From: Heterohyrax brucei
Taxonomy: Eukaryota > Chordata > Mammalia > Hyracoidea > Procaviidae
DNA length: 64,000 bases
Reading direction: 5' to 3'
Assembly (NCBI GenBank): GCA_028571685.1
Contig: CM053140.1
Coordinates: 146,367,701 to 146,431,700 of the forward strand
The translations under genes and the position numbers were made by a program. This document shows, piece after piece, positions 24,801-57,130 of this stretch (its first letter is position 1; each line of letters starts with the position of its first letter). A model generated the notes under the pieces. The model was given only the letters and a program-made list of their open reading frames with translations, ran no database searches and was not told where the DNA came from.

Positions 24801-27800
24801 AGACATCTGGTACTCCTTGATGGCCTGTTCATGCTTAAAAGATGAAGTATATAGGTGGGGCAGCAGCCTCTGAGCTTCACCCTGGGTTGATCCGCTTGAG
24901 GTTTGATCTGTCTTCCTGAACTAATCGGATTCCCCAGAGAATACTTCCAGTCGCCTGTGTAGAGAGTAAAGGTCTAACTACCAACATTCTGGGACACAGC
25001 GGGGAACAGGAGTGGAAGTATGTGCACACTCACGTAAGCCCTCTGTTTTACCACACTTTTTCTCTGAATTGCTGTTGTCTCTCAGTCCAGAGGCCACCTG
25101 TTTTACTCTCTCTGTAATTCATCACTGGTCTTCCACCAAGTGAGAAAGACTGTGAGGTCAGGGTCTGACTCCTTTTTTATTTTTGTAATTGTGGTTAAGT
25201 CTAAATTTACAGTCCAGATCAGTTTTCCGTATAAAACCCTGAGTACTCGCCTCTCGGCAACTCTGTCTGCTCTCCTTACCCTGTGATAGCACACTCTTCT
25301 TTTTCCCTCTTGACTTCAATATCCAGTTAACATTTGCCCTCTCTTCTCTACCCTCTCCTCTGCCCTCTAAAAAGAAACCAGTAGGACAGCTTCATTTATA
25401 TGTTAAATTACAAAGTATACACATAACACCTACATCATTCTTTGTCCATAGTCCAGTCCATTCTTTGAAGTGTTGGCTTCAGTACTGGTTTCAGCTCTAC
25501 GCTAGCTACAAGTATAGGGGCCATGTTCTCAGGGGACTCTCCAGGTTGTTGGACCATTAATTCTGGTCTTTTAATAGAGTTGTTGATCTGCACACTTCTT
25601 TTTCTCATGCTACATCAGAAACTCTATATTGTGTCTACTATCAAGGCTGTCATTGGTGGTGGCCAGGCACTATGTGGTTCTTCTGGTCTTGTGCTGATAC
25701 ACTCTCCCAATCATATGGGTCCTTCTGGCTCCTAGGCACGTTTTTCCTCGTGTCTTTGATGTTCTCAGTTATTTGTTCCAGGTGGGTTGGGACCAGTTGA
25801 TGTTCCTCAGATGGCAGCTTGCTGACTTCTAAGATCCCAGATACCACTCACCAGTATGGTGTACAGAAGACTGTCTTAGAAGAAGACTGGTTATGCCCAT
25901 TGATGTTGATGTCCCCTGAAAACATGGTCCCCAGACCCCTGTTCCTGCTACTCTGTCCTTTGAAAATGCTGGGTTGACTTTAGAAAACTTTTAGCTTATG
26001 GTGTGGGTCTGACTACTTTTTAAACATATTTCCACCAGTACACTGTTACAGCCACTTCAGCTCTGCTTCCAAGGTGCTTGATGCCCAAAGTTCTTTAGCC
26101 TTTTGGAGCTTCATGGATTAATTTCCTCCTCTTCTAGATCTTATAGAGTTCATACCTTTTAACAAATTCTTTTAAGTCTTATTTTGATGGAGTTTTAGGA
26201 AGGAACAAACTGGTTGCTTGTATTCATTCTGCCATCTTCGCCTGGTTTTCCAAGCCCAAAGAAATAAAAGGGTGAGGAGATGAGTTAGTGTGCCAAACAT
26301 AAACATAGAAGAGCTTTATTAGACATACTTTCTCTAATTGATGGTTAACAGCCTCAAGCCCTGGAATTTAAACTTTGTAAACAAAGGGAAGCAATTCTGT
26401 ATGGCATCAGGTTTATTTTTACAGTTGTGTTTTAAGTGAAAATTTACAGCAAAAGTTAGTTTCTTTACAAAACTTAGTTTCATTGGTTCTACATGTCCTT
26501 TGGTCTAGTATTTCTATTCCTTCCTGCATTCTCATCTTTTCTTTAGGGCAGATGCTGCCCATTTGGTCTCATATTCTTCAGTGAACTAAGAACAATGTTT
26601 CTTTCATGTGTTATTGTTTGTTTTATAGGCCCTGTAATCTTTGGCTGAAAGGTGACTTTGAGAGTGGCTTTAGTTCTGAGTTAGCAGGGTACACCTGTGG
26701 CTTCTTCCAGCTTCTGCCAGTTGAGTAAGTCTGGTTTTGTGTGTATATGTGGGTGTGTGAATTTGAATTTTGTTCTACATTTTTTTCCTGCTCTGTCCAG
26801 TGCCATCTATTGTGATCCCTGTCAGAGTGGTAAGTAGTGGTAACCAGGAGCCGTCTAGCTCTTCTGGGCTCTGGCTGGTGGATGCTGTGGTTCATGTGGT
26901 CCGTAACTTCTTTGGACTAGTGTTTTCCTTGATCTTTAGTTTCCTTCATTCTTTCTTGCTGAAAACATGATAGAGCCAATAGATATATCTTGATGGTGGT
27001 CACTTGCAAGCTTTTAAGAGCCCATTTGCTACTCACCAAAGTAGGATGTACATTTTCTTTATAAACTGGGTTATACCAGTTGACCTAGGTGTCCTCCAAA
27101 ACCATGGTCCGCAGTCCTCAGCCCCTGTGACTCAGTCCCTCATGATGTTAGGATGTGTCTAGAAAGCATGTGTGACTTTGTCTTGGTCATTTTGTATTGA
27201 TTTCCCTGGTACTGTGTTTTTTACTTTCACTAAAGGTAATACCCTTTTATTATGTACTTAGTGATTTCCCCTCTCCACTCCTCCCCTCTCTTCATAACCA
27301 TCAAAGATTTTTTTTAATGTGTGTAAACCTTTCTCAGTTTTTTTAATGTCATTTCATGCATATTTGTTCTTTTTTGATTGACTTATTTCTCTCAGCGTAA
27401 TGCCCTCTAGATTCAGTCATGTTGCAAGATGTTTTGCAGATTCATAAGCATTCTTTGTCATTGCATAGTATTCCATAGTGTATATGTATCATGTTTTGTC
27501 TATCATTCATCTGTTATGGGGCACTTAGACTGTTGCCATCTTTTTTGCTATTGTGAACAGTACTGCAGTGGACCAGTGTGTATATCTGTTCACATGGTGG
27601 CTCTTATTTCTCTTGAATACATTGCTAGGAGTGACATTGCTGGATCATACCTGCCCCCAAAAAACCCAGTGCCGTCGAGTCGGATCCAACTCATGCTGAC
27701 CCCAGAGGCCAGAGTAGAACTGCCCCCTTGAGTATTCAAGGAGTGCCTGGTGGATTTGAACTGCCCACCTTTTGGTTAGCAGTAGTAGCACTTAACCCAC

Positions 27801-30800
27801 TACACCACCAGGGTTGCTGGATTGTACAGTGTTTCTATTTCTAGTTTTTGAAGGAGGCACCATATCATTTTCCATAGTGGTTGTACCACTGTATATTCCC
27901 ACCAGCAGTGCATGAGATTTCCATTGAATTTCTTATAATACGTATTACCATCTCAAGGCAAGACACCAGAAGAATTAAGAGTATTGACCGAGCACTTCCT
28001 TTGGACTAGATGCTATAGCAGAATTCATAGGGAGGAGCGTGTGTTTTGTTTCAGAATCTTCAACGAAGGAAAATGAATAGGAGACAGAGACGAATAGTAC
28101 ATCTTACTGCATTACCAGCCCTAGTGGCACAGTGGTGAAAGCACTCAGCTGCAAACCATAAGTTTGGTGGTTCTAACCCACTAGCTGTTTCACAGGAGAA
28201 AGATGTGGCAGCCGGCTCCTGTAAAGATTACTGCCTTGGGGCAGTTCAGCTCTGTCCTGTAGTATGACTGTGAGTCAGAACTGACAGCAGTGAATTCAGT
28301 GGTGCAGTGGTTAAGTACTCAGTCCCATCTTTGAACCTGTCATTCCTAAGCTGTAAAGCCAGCCAGAGGGTTTTTCTGTCTGTATCTCTTACCTCTCGAG
28401 TCTAGATATGCTACTTATTTCTTTCTTTTGGAAGGCTACATTATTTACCTTATCTCACAAGGAACTAAGTTCTCATTTCCTTTATTTCAGACAAGGTTCC
28501 TTTGCTAATAGAAGAAAAACTACCTGTGGTAGGAATTGGAAAGCATCTGTGTGGTGTGGCAACAGGTATGTAGAAGACTAATAATGTCTAGACTAACACA
28601 CTAACTTTTAGCTTAACAAGGCCCCAACTGTTTAAAAACCCTCTTTTTGAATAATTTAGATGAGTTACCTTCACAACTCATTAATCTTCATGGTTGCTCT
28701 AAACCTACTGTTGTCAAGTAGATTGCGACTCATAGTGACCCTGTGGCACAGTAGAACTGCCTCATAAGGTGTCCAAGGCTGTAAATCTTTCTGGAAGCAG
28801 ACTGCCATATTCTTCTCCATAGAGCCACTAGTGGTTTCAAACCACCAAGCTTACAGTTCACAACCGAGCATGTTAGCTGCTGTGCCAGCAGGGCTCCGTG
28901 GTAGCACTAGCCCTTTGTGACCTCAGATAATAGAGCTTTCCTGTTTAACTCATTTTACAGGATGCTTTTGGTTTTGTGGGCAAATCTTGTGTCATATGGC
29001 ACCTTAAGGTTCTTTGGATTATATTTCCTCTAAAAAAAGGAAATGAGTCATTTATGGAACTTACATGATTCCATCCCAGAAGCTGTTGACTTTTTAGAGA
29101 AGTTACTTGAGGAGGGAAACTGGGGTGGCATAGCAGTTAAGTGTTCCGTCTGCTAATCAGAAGGTTGGCAGTTCAAATCCACCAGGTGCTCCTCAGAAAC
29201 TTGATGCAGGAGTTCTACTCTGGCCTATAGGATCGCTATGAGTTGGACCCGATTCAGTGGCAGTGGGTTTGGTACTTGAGGAGGACTTTGAAGTCTGCCA
29301 GTAGATGATTTTAGTGTGTCAGGGTTCTGGGCTGTTTGCAAGGACAAAAAGAAAAAAAAAAGCACTAGGCAGAAAAAGCTCAGATGTCTTATTTAGCACA
29401 TTTATCCATCATGTTTAGCATGTTGAAATGGAAAGAATGTGGGCTTTGAAATCAGTCTCAGATTCAGCAGTACTGTGTAGTGTTGCCAGATTACTTACGC
29501 TTTCTGAGCTTTGGTTAACTCATAGCGGTATGGGGCTAATAGAAAATTTTCTGAGTCACATAATGTTGGCATGTATTAGTGTTCAGTGAGTGTTAATTAT
29601 TGTTACCGCTTCTTCCTAACCTCCTGCTAATATTACCCGTAAGGGAAGCTTGTAGCCTCCATAAACCATTATTTAAATTGGGTGAAAATGGGTTTGAGTA
29701 CTAAATACTTGTGTTGTCCTTGATAGTTTTTAGACTGCATTTATGTACTTTATAATGTTTCAGTATTATAAAAGCTTTTTAAGGTAAACCAGTTCTTTCC
29801 TGGGGAATAAGGGCAAAAGGAGGCACACTCCTTTTGTAGTTTTCTTTGGCTGTCATCTAATAGCTCTCCTACTCATCTAATCCGAGATTCTCAAAAGTGT
29901 ACTCTGCAGTGGCCAGTCCTGTTTTCTCATGTCCCGCATGCTTTTTCCTTTATTCACTTCGAATTCCCACTTCCTGACTCTATTATTCTATTATTTTATT
30001 AAACATCCCTGCTATACGGTTGCTTAAAATTCTGTTTATTTTCTTTTATGCAACATTCTTCCTCATTCTTCTTTTACATGTATTTCATTCATTTTAGTTT
30101 CTTTCATGGACTTCTTCCTCTACCTGTTCTTTAAATATTAATTTCAAATCCATATGCTGTACACAGAATATGTCTTTCCCCTTCTTGAAACTCTTCAGTA
30201 TTGCCCAGTCACGTATAGGATAAAGTCCAAGCTATTCAGTGTGCTAGTCTCAGTAATCTGGCTTCTGCCTTCCTCTTTGCCACTTCCTGCCTTTATGATT
30301 CAGCAACATTAATCCCTGTGTACTTTCTCTGTGTACCTGTTACTGTAGAGTGAAGTCCAACTCATAGTGACCATGTTGGACAGATTAAAACTGCTTCATA
30401 TGATTTGTTTCCAAGGCTATTATTTTCATAGACGCAGACTCCTGCACCTTTCTTCTGTGGAATGGCTGGTAGGTTTAAGCTACCAGCCTTTTGGTTAACA
30501 GCTGAGCACTTAACCACAGTGCCACCAGGGTTTTTTCCCCCTACATGCTATACTGTTTCTGGTCTACCTAGAACTCTTCCTATGTCCCAAAAAAAAAAAA
30601 CCTTGTCAGTTTCTACTCATGCTTCAGGTCAGTGGTCACCATTTTCAAGAAGCCTCCTTAAATATTAGGATATGTCTACTTAGTATTTATCATATTGCCC
30701 TCTGCATATCTTTATCTTATTGTATTGTATTTACTTGTGTACGTGTAATTTTCCTTCCACACTGAATTTTTTTAGCATACAGTCTGTACTAAGACAGTAC

Positions 30801-33129
30801 TCGCTATGTTATAGAAGCTCATTATATGTTTGAGTGAATAATCAACCTTAGCCGAGTTGCTGTATTTCCTTGTCTCTTACTAACTATGTAGCTTTGTCAC
30901 TTAAGTTCTTTGTAAATGATGGGTTGAGATAGATTACTACAGCTGCTTCTGATACTGAAGTAACTTCATTCTTTTAACTGTTTTTCTGGTTATTCACATT
31001 TCTGAAAATCATTTATTTAAGTCAAATATAAATAAAATAGTGACTGAATATATTTTGTCAGGAGATAGTAGTTTACAGAATAATAAGTTATTGTTCTTTT
31101 CATAGAGTGAGTGGAAACCCTGGTGGTGTACTAGGTTAAGTGCTACATCTGCTAACTGAAAGTCGGCGGTGCAGATCTGCCAGGTACTCTTTGAAAACTC
31201 TATGGAGCAGTTCTACTCTGACCTCCAGGATCACTATGAGTTGGACCTGACTAGACAGCAGTGGGTTTGGTTTTTTTTTTTATAGAATGAGTTACCAGTA
31301 ATATTTGTTGACTTGAATTTATGTACTACATGAAGTATGTTAGTGAATATAAGGTCATTTCATATTCACTTGTGACAACTTAGGGTAGCAAAGTTTGAAA
31401 ACATACATCCTTTTGATTAAACAGGGTAACAGTTTGATCAGACAGAATCCATGTGTTTTATAGAAGGGTGTATTTGAGATCTCTCAAGCATTGTCAACAG
31501 CATAACAGTTGTCAATAGGAAATAGCTATGGTCTTCAGCATCCACTTGCTGAAATTTAAAATGCACTAAAATGTTTTATTTTAATATTGAGTATAGCCAC
31601 ATACAAGTTTGTGTGTTATTCATCATGACATCCTCAATTCTTTGCACATGAAAGACACTCAATAGCCATTTGTCAAATGACTGTCTAGATCTAGTAAGAC
31701 TGCGCAGCAAGGAACACTTTACACGTCCCAACCTCAGCTCCTCAGTTCTTCACTGTTTGCTGGGAACATCTTAATTTTAAGGACTGTCATCAACCTAAGC
31801 AAAACTACCTTTCTTCTTTCCTTCCTTAAATTTCTTAAGCTCAAAACTTCCCTGAAAGATAAATATAGGTATTTTTTTTCCTATGCGACTCATTTCCTCA
31901 TCTAGGCTTAAAGAAATGAGAGTCAATTCAAGTTTTTCCTACTTGTAGAGCTTAACCTTCAGGCAGTTTCATTCTGAAATGAGCCTGCTGAAGAATAAAT
32001 CATTAGAAAAAATGAGAGGATAATGAGAAAAAGAGCAAATACAGACAAAGCTGATAATTCATGAAAAAATTTCAACAGATACACAGCTAAGTAGGTTTCT
32101 GTTATTTTTATTGTTGGGTTTTTAAAAACCATAGTACTTAATAAATGTAAAAAATATTTATTGTTAAAGATGATGTGGTTTGGGGGGGCCACATAATTGT
32201 GTTTGCAGATCTTGCATTACGATGCTTGGTTGAAACCTATGCTGCCAGTTGTGAGGAAAGGAATGAAGAACCTTTAGCCAAACGCATAAAGAATGATAAA
32301 ACAGAAACAGAAATTAACACTTTGGCCAAGGAAGGAAATGAAAAAAATGTCCCAGAGAAGTGGACCCCTGTGGCTGGCATTGTTATTGCACTCTGTTGTC
32401 ACCACAGGTGTGATTGGAGACATTATGTGGGCAAAGAATATTTCAAGGCTCTAGGCCTTGGAGCTGTGGAATTCCACTATTTCCAGCGAATGAGTAGTTG
32501 GGCAACTTGTGGGATGCGGAAAACATCTCTGGAAGCCTCAGACACTACCTCAGAAAGAAAAGCTAATCAGAATGAGGACGGTGAAGTACATGATGATGAC
32601 GGAGACAGAATCACCGATGACAGTGCCGATGGTTTACCCGGGTAAGTGACTAATTGCATAATGCCCAACATTAAAGGAGAAACATTTCATTATTGCTGTA
32701 CTTCCTTTGTAGATGAGTATTACAAACATTTATTTACAAAAATGTATTTTATAACCTAATTTTAGAGTAAGTTAGACTATAGACTTTTTTATTGTGGTCA
32801 TAAATGTTATCTTGGAAGCATGGAATATAGTACGGAGTATATGGTGGGTTGTTAAAAAGCTTTTTAATAAATTGGAGGGACTAAAATGATTTTTTTACAA
32901 ATGTTTAATATCTGTTTTATGTGTTTGATTTAGGTTTCTTACTGCTGAAGAAAAGAAGAAAATAGGGCATCTTTGTAAATTACTGATTGACCAAGGCCGA
33001 ATGCAGTATTTACAACAGAAGGGATTCAGTCCCGCTTTACAGTACTATACAGACCCTCTGGTGTCTTTGGAAAATGTACTGTTAACAGCTCTGCCAAACC
33101 ATTCTTCACCACCAGAAACACTTGCTTAG
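11214..33129 (+). CDS. TRMT13: TRMT13, tRNA 2'-O-methyltransferase (11 coding exons, complete)
   Basis: Homologue of yeast Trm13. It transfers a methyl group from S-adenosylmethionine to the 2'-OH of nucleotide 4 in the acceptor stem of certain tRNAs (Gly, His and Pro in yeast). Exons: 11214-11360, 13955-14001, 14090-14156, 15850-15912, 16437-16506, 16652-16758, 17111-17278, 19669-19741, 28491-28565, 32209-32641 and 32934-33129. They total 1446 nt, or 481 codons plus stop, the same length I recall for the human protein. All junctions are GT-AG and phase-consistent. Domains in order: a CCCH zinc finger (Cys19, Cys30, Cys41, His44); a CHHC U11-48K-type finger (Cys59, His65, His75, Cys79); and the Trm13 methyltransferase fold with SAM-binding FVEFGAGKGKL (186-196), GKHLCG (264-269) and ALCCHHRCDW (333-342). 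An acidic segment before the last exon looks poorly conserved. No frameshift or lost key residue is seen, so the gene appears intact. Confidence 0.97.
11461..12348. other. TRMT13 intron 1, unique sequence
   Basis: Between the CpG island and the right duplicate. Only the TG/TA microsatellite stands out. Confidence 0.6.
11953..11990. repeat. (TA)n/(TG)n microsatellite
   Basis: Alternating TG then TA run, in TRMT13 intron 1. Confidence 0.9.
12349..12677 (+). repeat. Right copy of a direct duplication around the promoter
   Basis: Lies in TRMT13 intron 1, 1911 bp from the left copy and in the same orientation. It is longer than the left copy (internal segment 12573-12657 unmatched). The shared unique flanks show this is a duplication, not two separate SINE insertions. 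Confidence 0.88.
12382..12524 (-). mobile_element. AfroSINE within the right duplicated copy
   Basis: Orthologous by duplication to 10472-10613. Keeps 'ccagtcgggtctgactcata'. Confidence 0.9.
12705..12880 (+). mobile_element. MER5A-like hAT element
   Basis: 'ttctcacctgggggtgattt' through 'agacagcccccacaaaaa' is the MER5A pattern; middle is degraded. Confidence 0.7.
13130..13340 (-). repeat. MIR SINE, diverged
   Basis: 'gcacctagcatttacatatg' to 'gcagtctggctggtctgtgg' resembles antisense MIR. Confidence 0.6.
13955..14001 (+). CDS. TRMT13: TRMT13 coding exon 2
   Basis: A 47-nt exon coding EENGRKRILCPLDPK plus two bases of His65. The acceptor is TTTATTAG and the donor CA|GTAAGT. It carries Cys59, the first ligand of the CHHC finger. 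Confidence 0.96.
14090..14156 (+). CDS. TRMT13: TRMT13 coding exon 3
   Basis: Codes His65 to Pro87 and carries the remaining CHHC ligands His65, His75 and Cys79. It is separated from exon 2 by an 88-nt intron. The donor is CCT|GTAAGT. Confidence 0.96.
14440..14607 (+). mobile_element. AfroSINE with perfect target duplication
   Basis: In TRMT13 intron 3. Flanked by identical TAGAGAGCT at 14431-14439 and 14608-14616. Confidence 0.93.
14617..15849. other. TRMT13 intron 3, mostly unassigned
   Basis: A purine-rich stretch at 14980-15130 gives spurious open frames. An L2 fragment is at 15600-15725. Confidence 0.55.
15600..15725 (+). repeat. LINE-2 3' end fragment
   Basis: 'gtaagaactgtgagcacaca' and 'taataaaggaatgaatgg' fit the L2 terminus. 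Confidence 0.5.
15850..15912 (+). CDS. TRMT13: TRMT13 coding exon 4
   Basis: A 63-nt phase-0 exon coding residues 88-108 (starts DFYIRDINAGLKDE). The acceptor is TTTTTTAAG and the donor TTA|GTAAGT. Confidence 0.96.
16437..16506 (+). CDS. TRMT13: TRMT13 coding exon 5
   Basis: Codes residues 109-131 plus one base (VPISFLSEEQLENLIKKL...). The acceptor is ATTTAG and the donor ATAG|GTAAGT. The region links the zinc fingers to the methyltransferase domain. Confidence 0.95.
16652..16758 (+). CDS. TRMT13: TRMT13 coding exon 6
   Basis: Codes to residue 167 (GLNSTLKDQIMSHPVLHDAL...). It is separated from exon 5 by a 145-nt intron. The acceptor is GGCACAG and the donor CAG|GTATGT. Confidence 0.96.
17111..17278 (+). 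CDS. TRMT13: TRMT13 coding exon 7 (SAM-binding motif)
   Basis: Codes residues 168-223 in phase 0. It holds the SAM-binding FVEFGAGKGKL (186-196) and the second conserved strand ending VEKVTTRFK. The donor is AAG|GTGAGT. Confidence 0.97.
17363..17530 (+). mobile_element. AfroSINE, full length
   Basis: 85 bp beyond TRMT13 exon 7. Head 'gggtggcctagtgcttaagt', tail ending in GGTTTTGG. Confidence 0.88.
17695..17845 (+). repeat. MIR/L2-like fragment
   Basis: 'ttaggttgtaatcctacctc' then 'cattcaataaacatttactg' suggest two abutting old repeats. Confidence 0.45.
18212..18384 (+). mobile_element. AfroSINE, diverged
   Basis: Head 'cagcttggccgctaaccaac', B-box-like 'cagtttgaatccacc', tail GGTTTGG. Confidence 0.82.
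18525..18716 (+). mobile_element. AfroSINE, long subtype
   Basis: Carries the extra middle block 'ataaagattacagccctgg' absent from the short copies. Ends GGGTTTGGTTTTC. Confidence 0.82.
19669..19741 (+). CDS. TRMT13: TRMT13 coding exon 8
   Basis: Codes residues 224-247 plus one base (VDGKHRKKNSVFERLQID...). The acceptor is TTTTATAG and the donor A|GTAAGT. An 8.7-kb intron filled with repeats follows. Confidence 0.96.
19770..20590 (-). mobile_element. RTE-type LINE, 3' end
   Basis: Antisense copy. Reading on plus it starts with the tail ('gtgctgtcaaagcacttcca') and runs into the reverse-transcriptase region, ending near 'gtcatctacatatgacagg' (YADD region). It starts 28 bp past the TRMT13 exon 8 donor. 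ORF is broken. Confidence 0.85.
20966..21000. repeat. (TG)n microsatellite
   Basis: About 17 uninterrupted TG units, in TRMT13 intron 8. Confidence 0.97.
21743..21798. repeat. Perfect (CT)n/(AG)n hairpin
   Basis: Arms 21743-21768 and 21773-21798 are 26-bp perfect reverse complements around the loop AACA. The CCC interruption on one arm is mirrored by GGG on the other. Confidence 0.95.
22195..22400 (+). repeat. Possible LINE-2 fragment
   Basis: 'aaaaattctttcctgactcc' resembles the L2 3' region. Weak. Confidence 0.35.
22601..23120 (+). mobile_element. Mariner-like element, internally deleted
   Basis: Terminal inverted repeats 'gaggtctgacagctaagtcc' and (reverse complement) 'aggactgtgaattaagttcg'. 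Interior keeps decayed mariner transposase C-terminal coding. Homologous to 63309-63872. Confidence 0.8.
23121..23325. repeat. TATG-rich tandem repeat
   Basis: Two imperfect units of about 90-95 bp (starting near 23136 and 23231), each with 'taggtatgtg', 'aggtttgta' and 'tatgactgtg'. It abuts the mariner end. Confidence 0.75.
23326..24436. other. TRMT13 intron 8, unassigned
   Basis: No exon or nameable repeat seen between the tandem repeat and MER5A. 24626-25170 beyond MER5A is likewise unassigned. Confidence 0.5.
24437..24625 (+). mobile_element. MER5A (hAT-Charlie) element
   Basis: 'caattctcaatcaggagcta', 'tttttggttgtcacagtact' and 'accccacaacaaagaattac' match MER5A. Confidence 0.85.
25171..26040 (-). 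mobile_element. LINE-1 3' UTR, 5'-truncated, antisense
   Basis: Afrotherian L1 3' UTR pattern: T-rich start with 'taagtctaaatttacagtcc', then 'ggccatgttctcaggggac', 'gtcattggtggtggccaggc' and 'aacatggtccccagacccct'. In TRMT13 intron 8. Confidence 0.78.
26411..27935 (-). mobile_element. LINE-1, 3' UTR plus ORF2 C-terminus, antisense
   Basis: 3' UTR at 26411-27330, then antisense ORF2 end ('tagtattccatagtgtatat', 'gtacattcccaccagcag'-type). Interrupted by an AfroSINE at 27654-27815. Confidence 0.85.
27654..27815 (-). mobile_element. AfroSINE inserted in L1
   Basis: Flanks 'ttgctggatcata' and 'ttgctggattgta' are the target duplication. CpG-rich tail 'gccgtcgagtcggatccaac' suggests a young copy. 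Confidence 0.92.
28115..28297 (+). mobile_element. AfroSINE, long subtype
   Basis: Contains 'agatgtggcagccggctcct' and 'gtaaagattactgcctt'. 194 bp upstream of TRMT13 exon 9. A short head fragment follows to about 28330. Confidence 0.82.
28491..28565 (+). CDS. TRMT13: TRMT13 coding exon 9
   Basis: Codes Asn248 to Thr272 plus one base, including the family motif GIGKHLCG. The acceptor is TTATTTCAG and the donor ACAG|GTATGT. Confidence 0.97.
28698..28898 (-). mobile_element. AfroSINE, long subtype
   Basis: About 200 bp with the extra block 'gctgtaaatctttctggaag', ends 'tgccagcagggctcc'. Confidence 0.85.
29116..29272 (+). mobile_element. AfroSINE with 12-bp perfect target duplication
   Basis: TACTTGAGGAGG flanks at 29104-29115 and 29273-29284. 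Confidence 0.93.
29430..29615 (+). repeat. MIR SINE
   Basis: 'gggctttgaaatcagtctca' through 'gtgttcagtgagtgttaatt' matches MIR. Confidence 0.65.
30060..30845 (+). repeat. LINE-2 (interrupted by AfroSINE)
   Basis: 'ataggataaagtccaagcta', 'taatctggcttctgccttcc' and, after the SINE, 'ttcaagaagcctccttaaat' to the 'gtttgagtgaataatc' end match L2 in sense. Confidence 0.75.
30336..30533 (-). mobile_element. AfroSINE, long subtype, inside L2
   Basis: About 200 bp; ends 'aaccacagtgccaccagggt'. Confidence 0.85.
31111..31281 (+). mobile_element. AfroSINE, full length
   Basis: Flanks 'atagagtga' / 'atagaatga' look like a target duplication. T-run tail. Confidence 0.9.
31282..32208. other. TRMT13 intron 9, 3' part, unassigned
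   Basis: Possible L2 trace at 31615-31680. Otherwise unique AT-rich DNA up to the exon 10 acceptor. Confidence 0.5.
32209..32641 (+). CDS. TRMT13: TRMT13 coding exon 10 (catalytic core)
   Basis: The longest exon, 433 nt. It codes Asp273 to Pro416 plus two bases. It contains ALCCHHRCDWRHYVGKEYF, WATCGMRK and then a low-complexity Asp/Glu-rich stretch. The open frame runs back into the intron to 32175, but the TTTGCAG acceptor and homology place the exon start at 32209. Confidence 0.97.
32934..33129 (+). CDS. TRMT13: TRMT13 coding exon 11 and stop
   Basis: Codes the last 65 residues (FLTAEEKKKIGHLCKLLID...), ending at TAG 33127-33129. The 3' UTR continues rightward; AATAAA at 35281 is one candidate poly(A) signal. 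It should overlap the antisense LRRC39 terminal exon. Confidence 0.97.
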
Positions 33130-33385
33130 TGGAAAAGAAACTTTGACCATCTGTCTTCTGCCAAGAAAATAACATTTTAAATGTGTTTTTTTAAGTTCAT
33201 GAAAATAATTATCAGAAAATATGAACTTTAAAAAATGTTGTGGCCTCATGAAACTTTGGTAATAGCTTTGTTTTTGATTTCAGAAGTCCAAATATTAGCG
33301 AATTCACTGAATTCCGAAGTAGTCCTCTTTAGCAGGGCATCTTGAATTAAACTCTCCATCAGTATTTTAGAGACTGGTGAAGTTG

Positions 33386-55340
<21,955 letters not shown>

Positions 55341-55424
55341 TCAGAAAGGACCTAATGGGAATGGGGAAAAAAAAATCACGTATTTCAGAATGTTCATTTA
55401 GCATTGTAATAGTCATCACAGCTC

Positions 55425-55620
55425 ATGTTTATCGAACACTTTCTATGTCTCCAAAGCTATTTAAAGACTTTGAATACCATATCTCATTTAATAATCCTTA
55501 TAACAACACTAAAATGTGAATACTTGTATCATCTCCTCTAAAGATGAGAAAACTGAGCCTTGAAGAAGAGTGATTTACTCAAGGTCTCCCACCAAATATA
55601 TGACAGAGGTGGAAATTATT
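55425..55620 (-). repeat. MIR SINE
   Basis: 'ctttctatgtctccaaagct', 'aaagatgagaaaactgagcc' and 'ttactcaaggtctcccacca'. Confidence 0.8.
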
Positions 55621-56194
55621 TCTAAGAATAATTTCCTTGTTACTCTGTAATTCGCAGTAATAAACAGCACAACTAGCCTAAAAAACCAATTACAGGAAAA
55701 TGATTAAGTAAAGAGAACATAAAATAAGACTGATGTCTTGGGATGTCTACATATTTTGGATGACATACACACAAGCTATAATTCAGTTAAACAACAACAT
55801 GTGGGGATTGTTTACTGTTGTGTCAAATAAATTGCCAATGAACAGATACAACATTGACAATTGTGAAGTGAATCTTAGAAATGAGAAAAAGATACATAGT
55901 AACAGTGGAATGGTTATATATATTCTTGTTGATTGTACTAACAAAATAATTTGCAACCAAATAGCGGCTTTTTTTTTTTTTTAACAAAATTATTGTCTCC
56001 CAGATTCAGAAAGACAAAAATTTTCACAGTTGTCACCTCTTTTCACTATTATACTGGAGTGCTATAATATAAGGCAAGCAAATATAAGATATAAACTTTG
56101 GAAGGAATGACGGGAAACTTGCAGCAGGAGATAGGTGAACAGGAACTCGTATAATAAAGGCAGCAGAATATATCATTATATTCCCTATAGAGAA

Positions 56195-56252
56195 AAGAAG
56201 TCACTGCTGTTGAATCAATTCCAACACACAGCGACCTTACAGAGAACACGTA
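56195..56252 (-). mobile_element. AfroSINE tail fragment
   Basis: 'cactgctgttgaatcaattc' and 'acagcgaccttacagagaac'. Confidence 0.65.
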
Positions 56253-56619
56253 TTAAAATGACAAATGCACATTCACACTTCTAGGAATTTGCATTGCAAA
56301 TGTTTTCACATGTAAAATGACTTATTACAAAGTTACTTACAGCATTTCTTCAACAGCAAAAGATTGGAAGCAACCTAACTTTCCATGGGTAAATTATAAT
56401 ATATCCACACCATGGGAAATTTACATAGCTCTATAAAGAAGGAAGTAACTTACATACTGATCTGCCATTGACTCACAAACATATGACATTGCTATTATTT
56501 ACTTCTCCAATCAAAGAGGTGTAGATATTTAAGTCTCAGAGTTTTGCTATTAGGAGCAATATTGTTTTATAAATTCTTGTTTTGAACTCTTGGTACTTGA
56601 GTGATGTGAATTCTACCGG

Positions 56620-57058
56620 GTGTATATCTAGGGTTGCTATAAAAAAGTACCACAAATCAGGCAGCTTATAAGAATAGAAACTTATTATCTCACAGTGCTG
56701 GAAGCTAGCAATCCAAATTCAGTGTGTCAGCAGAGCCATGTTCTCTCTAAAGTTTCCAGGGGGAGAATTTTTTCTGGTCTCTTCTGATTTCTGTCAACTT
56801 CAGGCATTCTTTGGCTTGTGGCTGCAGCACAGCTCTGTCATCACACGGCCATTGTCCCTCTGTCCTTCTCTGTGTGTCTTTCCTTCTTTATAGGACACCA
56901 CGTAAATTGGGTTAGGACCCACTATACTCCAGTATGAACTCGTGCTAATATAAATGATCTTCAGTAACTCTGTTTTTAATTGCAATCATGTTTATAGGTA
57001 CAGGGGTTAGAACTTTAACATAAATTTGGGGAGAACACATTCAATCCATAACAATATC
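56620..57058 (-). repeat. Old LTR-like mammalian repeat
   Basis: 'ggttgctataaaaaagtacc', 'cttattatctcacagtgctg' and 'gagaacacattcaatccata' match a widespread LTR-type repeat in antisense. Family name not assigned. Confidence 0.6.
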
Positions 57059-57130
57059 TAAATGTGGAATTTCTGGCATATGTGAATGTTCATTTTATGA
57101 GATCATACCAAATTGTTTTCCAAAATGAAT